Assembly: GCA_030844895.1 (NCBI GenBank) | Contig: CM061224.1 | Span: 4,985,591-5,049,590 of the forward strand | Reading direction: 5' to 3' | Source: Ambrosia x helenae | Lineage: Eukaryota; Streptophyta; Magnoliopsida; Asterales; Asteraceae | Length of the DNA stretch: 64,000 nucleotides | Shown: positions 30,339 to 42,007 of the stretch, piece after piece | Layout of the letters: each line of letters begins with the position of its first letter | Numbering within the stretch: the first letter of the stretch is position 1 | Translations under genes and position numbers: made by a program | Notes under the pieces: generated by a model | The model's input: only the letters and a program-made list of their open reading frames with translations | Told to the model about the DNA's origin: nothing | The model's database searches: none

Positions 30339-32969
30339 TGTGACACCTGGCAAATTCGGGTTAACAACGTTGTCTAGATGAAAGTCTACCTTAGCGAGTC
30401 ACGCGTATTTTGTACTTAACTGGGTTAGTTAAGTCGGGTTATGGTTCGGGAACTATTAGTTAGTCTAGAAGATCGTTGGATGTTGGTCTAGAGGTTCATT
30501 AGATGTCGGTCCTTAACCAAGTGTACAAACGGTGACGATTTGTAGGATCGTCAGGGCATACGGAACGTACGAGTCTCGAGTCCCGGGAATTGGTGAACGA
30601 GTGTAAATATGTGTATTTACTTGTGTTATGTGTTTACAATCATTATATGACTTGTCGGTACATGAATATGCATTAACATATGTTAAAACGGGGTTTAACG
30701 CGCAAAACACACAAGACCAAACCCTATAGGCGAGTAGGAGGCCTACTCCCCTATAGGGGAGGCGAGTAGGGAGCCCCTTAAGGGCGAGTAGCCCTACTCG
30801 TGTATACCTAAGGGCGATTAGGCCCTATTCACTAGAACCATCAGGCGATTACAAGCCCTAATCGCCTGAACTGCTGCACAATCGCATGTAACGTGCTGGA
30901 ACGACTAGGAACGCCTATAAATACAACACTTAACCTCCTAAACTCCCTAATATCAACCCTAGTCGTCCCATAACCGCCCCAAACACTTAAACAACCTCTG
31001 GAAGGCGATTTTGATCAAAAACACAAGGTTTCAAGGTCTAACCATCAATCTTTTACAATTCCAAGGTTTGATTCTCATCCATAACACTTTGTAAATGTTT
31101 TTAATAAATCCCTAATGGTCCAGACCTGTTCATAAACGAAAAAGCTTTCTGAAAATCGTCAATAAGGGTTGTTAAACGGATTATAACTAATTAACATGCG
31201 TTATGGGTATGTATGATTAGAAAGATAGGATTTTTATGGATCTTGATGATGTTTTAATGTATTGTCATGCTAGGTCAGAATTAATATTATGAGTATGATG
31301 ATAGAAAACTCAGTAATCGGATAATAGGGTTATGATTACATGCGTTAATTGATGTTGCATGCTATGTGAATAGTGTTTGGATTGTTTTGGGTTGCATGCA
31401 GGACTGATTATACGAGGTTGAACGAAGGGTTTTGGGTTAAACATGTTTAGGATAGTGTTTGGGATGATATTGGGTAGTTACACACGTTCTGGATCTGATT
31501 TGGAACGTTAAACGCGCGAAAAACTGGAACAGCATGGTTACAGGCGAGTAGCAATGCTAATCGCCTATAACTCATGCGAGTACAAGGCTAATCGCCTATA
31601 TATAGGCGAGTAGAAGCCTATTCACTAGTAAGTTCATGCGAATAGCCCTAATCACTAGTAAGTTCATGCGAATAGCCCTAATCACTAGTAAGTTCAGGGG
31701 AATAGCCCCTAATCGCATGAAGTAAAGGGGAATAGCCCCTATTCGCCTATAACAAGGGCGAATAGGATGTCTAATCACTAGTTGACTTTCCTAATCACTA
31801 GTTGACTTTTCCTAATCGCGTGTACTGCTGCTGTAAGTGTAAATTAGCATTCCGAGACCCGATTTAACATGTAGTAACATGCTAGGAACCCCGTAACATG
31901 TCTAATAACTTGGTAACATATATTTGGATGTTTTTCGGAGATACGTGAACTATGTGTTATAACTTGTTGTGTGTTAACGTATGTTAAGTATACTTGCGTT
32001 ATTGCATGTTTTGGAGCGTAAACATAACACGGGGAGTCTCGGGTCACCAATGGGATGTCGAGTCTTGTACTTTGGGTCGGTTAAACAGTCACGGTGTTTT
32101 CAAACAAACTTGGTTATGGTCTGGACATCTAGGGACTAATTAACCTGCGGGTTATTAGTCTAAGTACTTGTAACTGTCGTATGTTAGGTCGCCACTGTAC
32201 GGGGCTAACATAGCAGCTGAGTTTACTCGGGATTAGGAGTAAAGCAACTTAAGGTGAGTTTACGGCCCCTCTTTTAAACTGGTTTACACTTTTCGGGGAG
32301 AAAACATGTGTTAAAACAATTATGTGGTAACAACTGTCATACTATGGGTTTCTAACGTATACTACACGATCTTTGGAAGTCCCGGGGGGAACCATGAATG
32401 TGCGGGTTTTGCACAACGGGGAAATGTGAATAGCGCTATTGGGAGTGACCAACCCCGCTCGTCGGCTTGGAGGGCCGGGCGAGTGCATATTGTCTCAAAC
32501 AGGAACAACAGGAACAACTGGTACTTTCGGGCACAACATCTGGTATTCGAGTTAGTAATGGTTTTCCAATCGTGGTAGTAACAAAACATACGCCTAGCTA
32601 GCGTACACTGGTTTTCGATTTGTTATAGTATGGACAGGTTGACTTGGTACTTGGATACAAAACCTGTAAACTCACCAGCATTTTTGTGCTGACGTAAACT
32701 TTTACATGTTTTCTCAGGTCGCTAAGGTAGCACAATGGAACTAGGGCGCACGCGTCTGCACGGCGTCTAGATAGAGTTGCACGATTTCATAAACATTGAA
32801 CTTTGGTTATTTATGTTGAACTTTATTTTGAATAAGCTTCCGCTGTAAACGGGATTTTAAAACGTTGTTTTGGTATTGCATTAATTACATTTAGACTTGT
32901 TTATTGTGATCGTTGGTTTGGATCCTGGTTTGTCATGCGCCTCGCGGTAAAACTCCGCAAGTGGATTTT
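30339..32969 (+). repeat. LTR A of the tandem array
   Basis: 2631 bp, starting TGTGACACCTGGC. It lacks the last 12 bases of a complete LTR and passes directly into integrase sequence at 32970. It resembles the minus-strand Tekay LTR but belongs to a distinct subfamily. Confidence 0.9.
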
Positions 32970-33582
32970 TTGGGCTGAAGTGGGTGAGAGTCAACTCACT
33001 GGGCCTGAGCTAGTGTACGAAACTTCGGAAAAGATCGTACAGATTCGTAACCGGTTGGCAGCGGCACGGGACCGGCAAAAGAGTTATGCCGATCAGCGTC
33101 GCAAACCATTGGAATTCCAAGTTGATGACAAAGTACTTCTGAAAGTTTCACCGTGGAAGGGCGTCATACGCTTTGGGAAGCGTGGCAAACTCAACCCACG
33201 GTATGTCGGACCATTTACGATCCTGGAACGGGTTGGGCCGGTGGCATATCGTCTTGATTTACCGACGGAGCTCGGTAACGTACATAATGTCTTCCATGTG
33301 TCCAACTTGAAGAAGTGTCTGGCTGACGAGTCTCTCATTGTTCCACTGGAAGAGATCAAGGTTGATGATCGTCTTCGGATTGTGGAAGAACCTGTGGAGA
33401 TCCTTGATTACAAGATTCGTAGCCTACGTCACAGCAAGATTCGTATCGTTAAGGTTCGGTGGAACTCGAACCGGGGACCGGAATATACATGGGAACGGGA
33501 GGATCAGATGAAGTCTAAGTATCCTCATCTCTTTCCTAAGGAAGCGTTCGAGTCGAGGCATGTCCCTTCGGCAGCTGAATGA
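32935..33582 (+). CDS. Chimeric LTR-chromodomain reading frame, intact (215 codons)
   Basis: The ATG at 32935 lies in the 3' end of LTR A. The deletion joint at about 32969 then places the LTR-coded residues (MRLAVKLRKW) in frame with the integrase C-terminus. What remains is a helical linker, the GPY/F region (KLNPRYVGPF, NVFHVSNLKKCL) and a chromodomain-like end (EILDYKIRSLRHSKI, VRWNSNRGPEYTWE, MKSKYPHLFP). All catalytic integrase residues are gone. In chromoviruses the chromodomain directs integration toward particular chromatin. LTR A lies directly upstream and could supply a promoter. Whether it is transcribed or translated is unknown; it may simply be a recent remnant that has not yet decayed. 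Confidence 0.5.
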   Translation: MRLAVKLRKWIFWAEVGESQLTGPELVYETSEKIVQIRNRLAAARDRQKSYADQRRKPLEFQVDDKVLLKVSPWKGVIRFGKRGKLNPRYVGPFTILERVGPVAYRLDLPTELGNVHNVFHVSNLKKCLADESLIVPLEEIKVDDRLRIVEEPVEILDYKIRSLRHSKIRIVKVRWNSNRGPEYTWEREDQMKSKYPHLFPKEAFESRHVPSAAE

Positions 33583-33744
33583 ATCTCGGGTCGAGATTCC
33601 TTTTAACGTGGGGATGATGTGACAACTCGGGTAAATCTCTCTCTTTCGGTTTCTACCTTTTGCTTGTTTCCTTCGATTATTTCTTTTGTTCTTTCTGTAC
33701 TTGTACAAATTTTCGGGACGAAAATTCTTTTAACGTGGGGATGA
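33583..33744 (+). promoter_or_regulatory. Duplicated polypurine tracts of array unit 1
   Basis: TTTTAACGTGGGGATGA precedes TGTGACAACTC (33618) and again precedes the LTR start TGTGACACC (33745), 127 bp apart. Both are credible plus-strand primers. Confidence 0.8.
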
Positions 33745-36375
33745 TGTGACACCTGGCAAATTCGGGTTAACAACGTTGTCTAGATGAAAGTCTACCTTAG
33801 CGAGTCACGCGTATTTTGTACTTAACTGGGTTAGTTAAGTCGGGTTATGGTTCGGGAACTATTACTTAGTCTAGAAGATCGTTGGATGTTGGTCTAGAGG
33901 TTCATTAGATGTCGGTCCTTAACCAAGTGTACAAACGGTGACGATTTGTAGGATCGTCAGGGCATACGGAACGTACGAGTCTCGAGTCCCGGGAATTGGT
34001 GAATGAGTGTAAATATGTGTATTTACTTGTGTTATGTGTTTACAATCATTATATGACTTGTCGGTACATGAATATGCATTAACATATGTTAAAACGGGGT
34101 TTAACGCGCAAAACACACAAGACCAAACCCTATAGGCGAGTAGGAGGCCTACTCCCCTATAGGGGAGGCGAGTAGGGAGCCCCTTAAGGGCGAGTAGCCC
34201 TACTCGTGTATACCTAAGGGCGATTAGGCCCTATTCACTAGAACCATCAGGCGATTACAAGCCCTAATCGCCTGAACTGCTGCACAATCGCATGTAACGT
34301 GCTGGAACGACTAGGAACGCCTATAAATACAACACTTAACCTCCTAAACTCCCTAATATCAACCCTAGTCGTCCCATAACCGCCCCAAACACTTAAACAA
34401 CCTCTGGAAGGCGATTTTGATCAAAAACACAAGGTTTCAAGGTCTAACCATCAATCTTTTACAATTCCAAGGTTTGATTCTCATCCATAACACTTTGTAA
34501 ATGTTTTTAATAAATCCCTAATGGTCCAGACCTGTTCATAAACGAAAAAGCTTTCTGAAAATCGTCAATAAGGGTTGTTAAACGGATTATAACTAATTAA
34601 CATGCGTTATGGGTATGTATGATTAGAAAGATAGGATTTTTATGGATCTTGATGATGTTTTAATGTATTGTCATGCTAGGTCAGAATTAATATTATGAGT
34701 ATGATGATAGAAAACTCAGTAATCGGATAATAGGGTTATGATTACATGCGTTAATTGATGTTGCATGCTATGTGAATAGTGTTTGGATTGTTTTGGGTTG
34801 CATGCAGGACTGATTATACGAGGTTGAACGAAGGGTTTTGGGTTAAACATGTTTAGGATAGTGTTTGGGATGATATTGGGTAGTTACACACGTTCTGGAT
34901 CTGATTTGGAACGTTAAACGCGCGAAAAACTGGAACAGCATGGTTACAGGCGAGTAGCAATGCTAATCGCCTATAACTCATGCGAGTACAAGGCTAATCG
35001 CCTATATATAGGCGAGTAGAAGCCTATTCACTAGTAAGTTCATGCGAATAGCCCTAATCACTAGTAAGTTCATGCGAATAGCCCTAATCACTAGTAAGTT
35101 CAGGGGAATAGCCCCTAATCGCATGAAGTAAAGGGGAATAGCCCCTATTCGCCTATAACAAGGGCGAATAGGATGTCTAATCACTAGTTGACTTTCCTAA
35201 TCACTAGTTGACTTTTCCTAATCGCGTGTACTGCTGCTGTAAGTGTAAATTAGCATTCCGAGACCCGATTTAACATGTAGTAACATGCTAGGAACCCCGT
35301 AACATGTCTAATAACTTGGTAACATATATTTGGATGTTTTTCGGAGATACGTGAACTATGTGTTATAACTTGTTGTGTGTTAACGTATGTTAAGTATACT
35401 TGCGTTATTGCATGTTTTGGAGCGTAAACATAACACGGGGAGTCTCGGGTCACCAATGGGATGTCGAGTCTTGTACTTTGGGTCGGTTAAACAGTCACGG
35501 TGTTTTCAAACAAACTTGGTTATGGTCTGGACATCTAGGGACTAATTAACCTGCGGGTTATTAGTCTAAGTACTTGTAACTGTCGTATGTTAGGTCGCCA
35601 CTGTACGGGGCTAACATAGCAGCTGAGTTTACTCGGGATTAGGAGTAAAGCAACTTAAGGTGAGTTTACGGCCCCTCTTTTAAACTGGTTTACACTTTTC
35701 GGGGGAGAAAACATGTGTTAAAACAATTATGTGGTAACAACTGTCATACTATGGGTTTCTAACGTATACTACACGATCTTTGGAAGTCCCGGGGGGAACC
35801 ATGAATGTGCGGGTTTGCACAACGGGGAAATGTGAATAGCGCTATTGGGAGTGACCAACCCCGCTCGTCGGCTTGGAGGGCCGGGCGAGTGCATATTGTC
35901 TCAAACAGGAACAACAGGAACAACTGGTACTTTCGGGCACAACATCTGGTATTCGAGTTAGTAATGGTTTTCCAATCGTGGTAGTAACAAAACATACGCC
36001 TAGCTAGCGTACACTGGTTTTCGATTTGTTATAGTATGGACAGGTTGACTTGGTACTTGGATACAAAACCTGTAAACTCACCAGCATTTTTGTGCTGACG
36101 TAAACTTTTACATGTTTTCTCAGGTCGCTAAGGTAGCACAATGGAACTAGGGCGCACGCGTCTGCACGGCGTCTAGATAGAGTTGCACGATTTCATAAAC
36201 ATTGAACTTTGGTTATTTATGTTGAACTTTATTTTGAATAAGCTTCCGCTGTAAACGGGATTTTAAAACGTTGTTTTGGTATTGCATTAATTACATTTAG
36301 ACTTGTTTATTGTGATCGTTGGTTTGGATCCTGGTTTGTCATGCGCCTCGCGGTAAAACTCCGCAAGTGGATTTT
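33745..36375 (+). repeat. LTR B of the tandem array
   Basis: Same length (2631 bp) and same 3' truncation as LTR A. Only scattered differences, such as ACTATTACTTAG for ACTATTAGTTAG and a one-base gain in a G run near 35703. Confidence 0.9.
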
Positions 36376-36987
36376 TTGGGCTGAAGTGGGTGAGAGTCAA
36401 CTCACTGGGCCTGAGCTAGTGTACGAAACTTCGGAAAAGATCGTACAGATTCGTAACCGGTTGGCAGCGGCACGGGACCGGCAAAAGAGTTATGCCGATC
36501 AGCGTCGCAAACCATTGGAATTCCAAGTTGATGACAAAGTACTTCTGAAAGTTTCACCGTGGAAGGGCGTCATACGCTTTGGGAAGCGTGGCAAACTCAA
36601 CCCACGGTATGTCGGACCATTTACGATCCTGGAACGGGTTGGGCCGTGGCATATCGTCTTGATTTACCGACGGAGCTCGGTAACGTACATAACGTCTTCC
36701 ATGTGTCCAACTTGAAGAAGTGTCTGGCTGACGAGTCTCTCATTGTTCCACTGGAAGAGATCAAGGTTGATGATCGTCTTCGGATTGTGGAAGAACCTGT
36801 GGAGATCCTTGATTACAAGATTCGTAGCCTACGTCACAGCAAGATTCGTATCGTTAAGGTTCGGTGGAACTCGAACCGGGGACCGGAATATACATGGGAA
36901 CGGGAGGATCAGATGAAGTCTAAGTATCCTCATCTCTTTCCTAAGGAAGCGTTCGAGTCGAGGCATGTCCCTTCGGCAGCTGAATGA
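36341..36987 (+). pseudogene. Second chimeric LTR-chromodomain frame, frameshifted
   Basis: Duplicate of the frame at 32935-33582. One G is missing near 36645 (GGGCCGTGGC here, GGGCCGGTGGC in unit 1), which splits it into overlapping frames 36341-36715 and 36559-36987. The chromodomain part is otherwise the same. The loss must postdate the array duplication. Confidence 0.85.
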
Positions 36988-37149
36988 ATCTCGGGTCGAG
37001 ATTCCTTTTAACGTGGGGATGATGTGACAACTCGGGTAAATCTCTCTCTTTCGGTTTCTACCTTTTGCTTGTTTCCTTCGATTATTTCTTTTGTTCTTTC
37101 TGTACTTGTACAAATTTTCGGGACGAAAATTCTTTTAACGTGGGGATGA

Positions 37150-39793
37150 TGTGACACCTGGCAAATTCGGGTTAACAACGTTGTCTAGATGAAAGTCTAC
37201 CTTAGCGAGTCACGCGTATTTTGTACTTAACTGGGTTAGTTAAGTCGGGTTATGGTTCGGGAACTATTAGTTAGTCTAGAAGATCGTTGGATGTTGGTCT
37301 AGAGGTTCATTAGATGTCGGTCCTTAACCAAGTGTACAAACGGTGACGATTTGTAGGATCGTCAGGGCATACGGAACGTACGAGTCTCGAGTCCCGGGAA
37401 TTGGTGAACGAGTGTAAATATGTGTATTTACTTGTGTTATGTGTTTACAATCATTATATGACTTGTCGGTACATGAATATGCATTAACATATGTTAAAAC
37501 GGGGTTTAACGCGCAAAAACACACAAGACCAAACCCTATAGGCGAGTAGGAGGCCTACTCCCCTATAGGGGAGGCGAGTAGGGAGCCCCTTAAGGGCGAG
37601 TAGCCCTACTCGTGTATACCTAAGGGCGATTAGGCCCTATTCACTAGAACCATCAGGCGATTACAAGCCCTAATCGCCTGAACTGCTGCACAATCGCATG
37701 TAACGTGCTGGAACGACTAGGAACGCCTATAAATACAACACTTAACCTCCTAAACTCCCTAATATCAACCCTAGTCGTCCCATAACCGCCCCAAACACTT
37801 AAACAACCTCTGGAAGGCGATTTTGATCAAAAACACAAGGTTTCAAGGTCTAACCATCAATCTTTTACAATTCCAAGGTTTGATTCTCATCCATAACACT
37901 TTGTAAATGTTTTTAATAAATCCCTAATGGTCCAGACCTGTTCATAAACGAAAAAGCTTTCTGAAAATCGTCAATAAGGGTTGTTAAACGGATTATAACT
38001 AATTAACATGCGTTATGGGTATGTATGATTAGAAAGATAGGATTTTTATGGATCTTGATGATGTTTTAATGTATTGTCATGCTAGGTCAGAATTAATATT
38101 ATGAGTATGATGATAGAAAACTCAGTAATCGGATAATAGGGTTATGATTACATGCGTTAATTGATGTTGCATGCTATGTGAATAGTGTTTGGATTGTTTT
38201 GGGTTGCATGCAGGACTGATTATACGAGGTTGAACGAAGGGTTTTGGGTTAAACATGTTTAGGATAGTGTTTGGGATGATATTGGGTAGTTACACACGTT
38301 CTGGATCTGATTTGGAACGTTAAACGCGCGAAAAACTGGAACAGCATGGTTACAGGCGAGTAGCAATGCTAATCGCCTATAACTCATGCGAGTACAAGGC
38401 TAATCGCCTATATATAGGCGAGTAGAAGCCTATTCACTAGTAAGTTCATGCGAATAGCCCTAATCACTAGTAAGTTCATGCGAATAGCCCTAATCACTAG
38501 TAAGTTCAGGGGAATAGCCCCTAATCGCATGAAGTAAAGGGGAATAGCCCCTATTCGCCTATAACAAGGGCGAATAGGATGTCTAATCACTAGTTGACTT
38601 TCCTAATCACTAGTTGACTTTTCCTAATCGCGTGTACTGCTGCTGTAAGTGTAAATTAGCATTCCGAGACCCGATTTAACATGTAGTAACATGCTAGGAA
38701 CCCCGTAACATGTCTAATAACTTGGTAACATATATTTGGATGTTTTTCGGAGATACGTGAACTATGTGTTATAACTTGTTGTGTGTTAACGTATGTTAAG
38801 TATACTTGCGTTATTGCATGTTTTGGAGCGTAAACATAACACGGGGAGTCTCGGGTCACCAATGGGATGTCGATTCTTGTACTTTGGGTCGGTTAAACAG
38901 TCACGGTGTTTTCAAACAAACTTGGTTATGGTCTGGACATCTAGGGACTAATTAACCTGCGGGTTATTAGTCTAAGTACTTGTAACTGTCGTATGTTAGG
39001 TCGCCACTGTACGGGGCTAACATAGCAGCTGAGTTTACTCGGGATTAGGAGTAAAGCAACTTAAGGTGAGTTTACGGCCCCTCTTTTAAACTGGTTTACA
39101 CTTTTCGGGGGAGAAAACATGTGTTAAAACAATTATGTGGTAACAACTGTCATACTATGGGTTTCTAACGTATACTACACGATCTTTGGAAGTCCCGGGG
39201 GGAACCATGAATGTGCGGGTTTGCACAACGGGGAAATGTGAATAGCGCTATTGGGAGTGACCAACCCCGCTTGTCGGCTTGGAGGGCCGGGCGAGTGCAT
39301 ATTGTCTCAAACAGGAACAACAGGAACAACTGGTACTTTCGGGCACAACATCTGGTATTCGAGTTAGTAATGGTTTTCCAATCGTGCTAGTAACAAAACA
39401 TACGCCTAGCTAGCGTACACTGGTTTTCGATTTGTTATAGTATGGACAGGTTGACTTGGTACTTGGATACAAAACCTGTAAACTCACCAGCATTTTTGTG
39501 CTGACGTAAACTTTTACATGTTTTCTCAGGTCGCTAAGGTAGCACAATGGAACTAGGGCGCACGCGTCTGCACGGCGTCTAGATAGAGTTGCACGATTTC
39601 ATAAACATTGAACTTTGGTTATTTATGTTGAACTTTATTTTGAATAAGCTTCCGCTGTAAACGGGATTTTAAAACGTTGTTTTGGTATTGCATTAATTAC
39701 ATTTAGACTTGTTTATTGTGATCGTTGGTTTGGATCCTGGTTTGTCATGCGCCTCGCGGTAAAACTCCGCAAGTGGATTTTGAGGGTGTGACA
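37150..39793 (+). repeat. LTR C of the tandem array (complete 3' end)
   Basis: 2644 bp. The only one of the three with the natural 3' end GAGGGTGTGACA, directly before the AAAAC duplication. It differs from A and B by a few substitutions, for example GCTTGTCGG for GCTCGTCGG. Confidence 0.92.
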
Positions 39794-40243
39794 AAAACAG
39801 CCCCCAAAACCAGTCAAGGACCATCAATTCGCCATAAACATTTGATCCTATCAGTTTTGACTTGAAAAAGGAAACATTTGACCGATTTTGACTTTTTGCG
39901 TAGGATACGCCACTTTTGGCGTATCCTACGCCAGTCCAGTTTTGCCTGAGCTGAATCCTGCTGGCCTACGCCAGCTTAACTGTCTCTGCCTACGCCAATG
40001 GCGTAGGGTACGCCAATTTTGGCGTATCCTATGCCAAAAACCTGTTTCTCGTCGTTTTCGGTTTTCCAACTCGCGTAAACTTCCGTGTCTTGCCCGAACC
40101 GCTCCAAGACGTCATATTTGTCCCCTTTAATTATCAAATCCTGAAATACATACTATCATCAAAGCAACACCATTTTGACAACTTATCATTCTTTAAATTT
40201 CACTTTAAGGTGTTTTTATTCATGTCTTTTAGCTAACCCATCA

Positions 40244-42007
40244 CATCCCCACACTTGTCTTTTGCTTGCCCTCAAGCAAATCAATAAATCAAGCTCAATC
40301 AATAGTTTAACTAATTTCCAACCATTTTATCGATTCTCAAAAACGGCCCCTAATCATACCCCAATTCACAAGACTTACGCCTGTCAGTAGATTTACATTC
40401 CATGGTTTTTATATGTTTAAAACAAATGCCTAGCTAAATCCAACTAGCTCTGATTTCACACTTTTGCACACCCCTCACAATGGTTCACTCCACTTGGTTT
40501 ACTATCTCGGCTAGCAAGTAGTGTGCTAGTATTTCATATCAATCACTCGAAACCGATTATAGGGCATGTTAGCATAAGCTTGCAATTCAATCACCCACCA
40601 CAAAATTTCTCAAAAGTGAACACAAGTCAAAAGGTCTTAGTACGGGTTGTAATGGGGCTAGGCGAATGGTATGGAAAGGGATATTTACAAGTGACTATAA
40701 TGATGAAAATTCGACTTTTATTACATCAACTTAAACAATCACTAAACTATAAGGCAATGTTTCGCCTTTTATTCAATTACTAACTCAAACATATTTTTGT
40801 GCTTTTCTATGAGAACTCTCATTTGTTTGAAGCGTATTTGTTCTCATTCTCTTCAGTTTTTTTTTTTTTTTTTAACTAACATTGCAAATCATATACAAAA
40901 CAAAGCCAAATCCTACAATCGAATTTTCATCATACTGGGTTTAAAAATTGAAAAGGTTAAATGGGTCAAAAGGTTAATATGGGTGATCAATTGAAAAGAT
41001 TTCAGGCTCAAGATTGGTTAACTAAGGGATATTGGAATGGGTCAAGGATGATAAAAATGGTTTTTTTTTTTTTTTTAATAAAAGGTTTAGCCTAGTGCCT
41101 TGATCATTCTTGTGTCCACAATCGGTCTAGAGTAGTAGGCGTATCAAAAATTGCAAGTTCTACCTTATGCGCCTATAATAGTACACTCAATTCAAATGAA
41201 CACAACATGCCGGAGGATGTGGATAAATATTTGTAGGGTATTAGCATGTTGTGGTGGCTCAATAATCTCTTCCTGAACCTAAAGGGAATATGGGTTGCCG
41301 ATATGCAAAAGTGCTATATTCTTCCTTAGTCTTTTCTAACCAGGCAATCCATATTTTTCAAAAACCATCCTTGGAAAAACACATCAAGGAACTTAAAGAA
41401 TTATGACCATGACTAGGGGTCGAATTTTGTGATCCAATATCATGGTGAAAAAAAATGGTTTTCTTACAGTTTAAGCTTGAAGGTCTTTATTTTTTTTTTT
41501 TTATATGGCTATTCCCCCCTCCCCACACTTAAAGTTTACATTGTCCTCAATGTGGGTTCTTGCACAAATAAAGTAACTAAATAGCCGATTAATTCAAAAG
41601 TGCGAAGATGCTTTTTGTCTCACCCTACTACATTCTTTTCTCAAGTGAAAACTAAAGATCCACCCCAAACCTTATTCAACAATACACAAAAGATTAAAGA
41701 ATAGAAAGCACCTGATAAACAAAAGATGTCTCCATTTCATCGATGAATCCTTGCTCTCCATACTTGAATGCTTCCCATCCTCCATTTTTCCTCCTTTTCA
41801 CTGAACACTCACCGGTGATGCATATCCTAGGCTCACTCTCAAAACATCAACACATACAAAACAACTAGAAAGAAACTAGAATGCAAAACATAAATTCTAA
41901 CATACTCAAGCAAACCCAAAATAAAGTCAACCAACACGAAATAAAAGAAAAACAATAAAAATAAATAGTCTACAATGATACACATAAAATGTTACCAAAA
42001 CCATCCA
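40244..42007 (-). other. Athila 3' untranslated region with polypurine tract
   Basis: Adjacent to the LTR, the element strand reads AAGTGTGGGGATG, a suitable polypurine tract. The remaining 1.7 kb has long T/A runs and short frames without recognisable products. Extended 3' non-coding regions are usual in Athila. Confidence 0.7.

Larger units (their letters stand above)
30207..39798 (+). mobile_element. Tandem LTR array of a second Tekay-like element
   Basis: The insertion (30212-39793) is flanked by AAAAC (30207-30211 and 39794-39798). The empty site is preserved in the other Athila LTR near 52050. Order: 127-bp pre-LTR segment, LTR A (30339-32969), integrase/chromodomain remnant, LTR B (33745-36375), second remnant, LTR C (37150-39793). 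The period is 3405-3406 bp, and the units differ at only a handful of positions. Both remnants share the same deletion joint, so the deletion came first and the array then grew, most simply by unequal crossing over between LTRs. Confidence 0.92.
29430..40243 (-). repeat. 3' LTR of the Athila element (interrupted)
   Basis: The two pieces (29430-30211 and 39799-40243) together equal the 1227-bp LTR at 51273-52499. The interruption is the Tekay-like insertion with its AAAAC duplication. The distal piece contains the GCGTAGGATACGCC palindrome cluster (about 39898-40035). Confidence 0.93.

Noticed and set aside
31596..31778. 60-codon Ile/Arg-repeat frame in each array LTR
   Set aside because: Produced by translating the GCGAATAG-type repeats; no evidence for a protein.
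30212..39793. Interpretation as several independent solo LTRs
   Set aside because: Only one target duplication pair surrounds the whole block and the internal joints are identical, so it is one insertion amplified in place.
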